DNA from: Burkholderiales bacterium JOSHI_001
GTDB lineage: Bacteria; Pseudomonadota; Gammaproteobacteria; Burkholderiales; Burkholderiaceae_C
Reading direction: 5' to 3'
Assembly: GCA_000244995.1 (NCBI GenBank)
Contig: CM001438.1
Location: 4,240,090-4,304,089 of the forward strand
Length of the DNA stretch: 64,000 nt
Shown in pieces: positions 62,252 to 64,000 of the stretch. The position numbers and the translations under genes are program-made. Numbering within the stretch: the first letter of the stretch is position 1; every line of letters starts with the position of its first letter. The notes beneath the pieces are model-generated. The model was not told where the DNA came from. It saw only the letters and a program-made list of their open reading frames with translations, and ran no database searches.

Positions 62252-64000
62252 ATGAGCACACCCGACAACGGCACCGCCCCCGACTACCGCGCCACGCTGA
62301 ACCTGCCCGACACGCCCTTCCCGATGCGGGGCGACCTGGCCAAGCGCGAACCCGCGTGGATCCGCCAGTGGGAAGAACACGGCACTTACAAACAATTGCG
62401 CGACGCCCGCTGCGGCGCGCCCAAGTTCATCCTGCATGACGGTCCGCCCTATGCCAACGGCGCCATCCACATGGGCCATGCGGTGAACAAGGTGCTGAAG
62501 GACATGATCGTGAAGGCGCGCCAGTTGGCCGGTTTTGATGCGATGTACGTGCCGGGCTGGGACTGCCACGGCCTGCCCATTGAGAACGCGATCGAGAAAA
62601 AGTTCGGTCGAAATCTCAGCCGCGACGACATGCAGGCCAAAAGCCGCGCCTATGCCACCGAGCAGATCGCTCTGCAGATGGCCGACTTCAAGCGCCTGGG
62701 CGTGCTGGGCGACTGGGAACACCGCTATGCCACCATGGACCCGGCCAATGAAGCCGGCGAGATCCGCGCCTTCAAGCGCGTCATCGAACGCGGCTTCGTC
62801 TACCGCGGCTTGAAGCCCGTGTACTGGTGCTTCGACTGCGGCTCCTCGCTGGCCGAGTTCGAGATCGAGTACGCCGACAAGAAGAGCCAGACGCTGGACG
62901 TGGGCTTTCTGTGCGCCGAACCGGCCAAGCTGGCCGCGGCCTTCGGCATGGCATCGCTGGACAAGGACGCCTTCGCCGTCATCTGGACCACCACCGCCTG
63001 GACCATCCCGGCCAACCAGGCCTTGAACCTGAACCCGGCCCTGGCGTACGCCCTCGTGGACACCGAGCGCGGCCTGCTGGTGCTGGCCGCCACGCTGGTG
63101 GACAAGTGCCTGGCGCGCTACGGCCTCACCGGCCAGATCGTGGCCACCGCGCTGGGCGAGAAGTTGGGCGGCATCGTCTTCAAGCACCCGCTGAGCGCTG
63201 TGGACCCGGGCTACGACCGCGGCAGCCCGGTCTACCTGGCCGACTACGCCACCGCCGACGACGGCACCGGCCTCGTGCACAGCAGCCCGGCCTATGGCCT
63301 GGACGACTTCCAGTCCTGCGTCTCGCACGGCATGAAGACCGACGAGATCCTGAACCCGGTGCAGGGCAACGGCAGCTACGCCGCCGATTTCCCGCTGTTC
63401 GGCGGCCAGAACATCTGGAAGGCGGTGCCTGTCATCATCCAGGCCCTGAAGGACGCCGGCCGGCTGTTTGCCACCGACACCATCACCCACAGCTACCCGC
63501 ACTGCTGGCGCCACAAAAGCCCGGTGATCTACCGCGCGGCGGCCCAGTGGTTCGTGCGCATGGACGAGGGCGAGGGCGTGTTCACCCAGGACAAGGCGCC
63601 CAAGACCCTGCGGCAGATGGCCCTGGCGGCCATCGACGCCACCGGCTTCTACCCCGAGAACGGCCGCGCCCGCCTGCGCGACATGATCGCCAACCGGCCC
63701 GACTGGTGCATCAGCCGCCAGCGCAGCTGGGGCGTGCCCCTGCCCTTCTTCCTGCATGTGGACACGGGCGAATTGCACCCGCGCACCATGGCGATCCTGG
63801 ACCAGGCGGCCGACATCGTGGAACAAGGCGGCATCGAAGCCTGGAGCCGCGTGACGGCGCAGGACATCCTGGGCGCCGAAGACGCGCCGCACTACCGCAA
63901 GAGCAGCGACATCCTGGAGGTGTGGTTCGACTCCGGCAGCACCTTCTGGCACGTGCTGCGCGGCCAGCACCCCGAGGGTTGGCACCGCGAAGGCCCCGAG
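62252..64000 (+). CDS. ileS: Isoleucyl-tRNA synthetase (partial, 583 N-terminal codons)
   Basis: Class I synthetase charging tRNA-Ile. Start ATG 62252 ([16 protein letters not shown]). The HIGH signature is HMGH (73-76) after [10 protein letters not shown], followed by [11 protein letters not shown] and, around 180-400, the CP1 editing domain ([30 protein letters not shown]). The frame runs off the window, so the KMSKS loop and zinc-binding C-terminus are not visible. Family length is about 940. Distance from ribF is 1.19 kb because of the intervening mipA-like gene. No T-box leader is apparent. Confidence 0.97.
   Translation, partial: MSTPDNGTAPDYRATLNLPDTPFPMRGDLAKREPAWIRQWEEHGTYKQLRDARCGAPKFILHDGPPYANGAIHMGHAVNKVLKDMIVKARQLAGFDAMYVPGWDCHGLPIENAIEKKFGRNLSRDDMQAKSRAYATEQIALQMADFKRLGVLGDWEHRYATMDPANEAGEIRAFKRVIERGFVYRGLKPVYWCFDCGSSLAEFEIEYADKKSQTLDVGFLCAEPAKLAAAFGMASLDKDAFAVIWTTTAWTIPANQALNLNPALAYALVDTERGLLVLAATLVDKCLARYGLTGQIVATALGEKLGGIVFKHPLSAVDPGYDRGSPVYLADYATADDGTGLVHSSPAYGLDDFQSCVSHGMKTDEILNPVQGNGSYAADFPLFGGQNIWKAVPVIIQALKDAGRLFATDTITHSYPHCWRHKSPVIYRAAAQWFVRMDEGEGVFTQDKAPKTLRQMALAAIDATGFYPENGRARLRDMIANRPDWCISRQRSWGVPLPFFLHVDTGELHPRTMAILDQAADIVEQGGIEAWSRVTAQDILGAEDAPHYRKSSDILEVWFDSGSTFWHVLRGQHPEGWHREGPE

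Noticed and set aside
62018-63985. 655-codon minus frame opposite ileS
   Set aside because: Antisense shadow of ileS; repetitive His/Val/Gly composition and no start context.

Overview
The window is chromosomal DNA from a high-GC (roughly two-thirds or more G+C by eye) Gram-negative betaproteobacterium, most likely order Burkholderiales in the Rubrivivax/Leptothrix/Ideonella/Comamonadaceae neighbourhood. The reasons are the housekeeping gene set (lolA-ftsK, trxB, rpmB-rpmG, rsmB-purN, a long ~400-residue TrpS, ribF...ileS), lipoproteins and LolA that imply an outer membrane, many MipA/Spy/LTXXQ-type envelope proteins, and strongly G/C-biased third codon positions. The species cannot be fixed from the sequence alone. 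Genes fill almost all of it. No gap exceeds 300 bases, and I see no rRNA, tRNA, insertion sequence, prophage, CRISPR array or origin.

Layout. 1-8 kb: 13 codons of a leftward gene, RNA helicase RhlE, a small basic protein, a cold-shock protein with a long leader, lolA and ftsK, a Crp-like regulator divergent from trxB, and ribosomal proteins L28/L33 behind a structured leader. 8-13.8 kb: fatty-acid desaturase, rsmB-purN, trpS, a LysR regulator. 13.8-21.3 kb: a Cpx-like envelope-stress operon (Spy-like protein, response regulator, sensor kinase), a pseudouridine synthase, an MdlA/MdlB-type heterodimeric ABC exporter, ThpR. 21.4-31 kb: a diguanylate cyclase, a DUF3149-like membrane peptide, a 6-phosphofructokinase, a threonine dehydratase-like enzyme, a 2OG-Fe dioxygenase with an EptA lipid A phosphoethanolamine transferase, a hybrid kinase and a RegB-like kinase. 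31-39 kb: Dcp-type peptidase, SRPBCC protein, YaeQ, an S9 peptidase and a three-lipoprotein operon. 39-48.6 kb: GNAT protein, acyl-CoA synthetase, a membrane Ser/Thr kinase, a Moco-fold protein translationally coupled to a hybrid kinase, murB, yajQ, an aspartic protease. 48.6-58 kb: MFS transporter, a pair of acyl-CoA dehydrogenases, a P1 peptidase, and a leftward block (acid phosphatase/phospholipase C-like, coiled-coil membrane protein, PstS-like binding protein) that looks like phosphate acquisition. 58-64 kb: RsuA-type synthase, an FMN reductase divergent from a luciferase-like monooxygenase, ribF, a MipA porin-like gene, and the 5' 583 codons of ileS.

The region is rich in signalling: five histidine kinases or hybrids, one Ser/Thr kinase, one diguanylate cyclase, one LysR and one Crp-like regulator. 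The least explained items are (i) the Moco-fold protein without a cysteine at the expected ligand position, overlapped 4 nt by a hybrid kinase with receiver and Hpt domains; (ii) the Ser/Thr kinase whose predicted periplasmic tail ends in a C-x10-C-x4-C-x10-C motif; (iii) the phosphatase/coiled-coil/PstS-like block; and (iv) the three-lipoprotein operon whose putative promoter spacer holds a perfect palindrome. All functional statements come from reading motifs; no database search was run.
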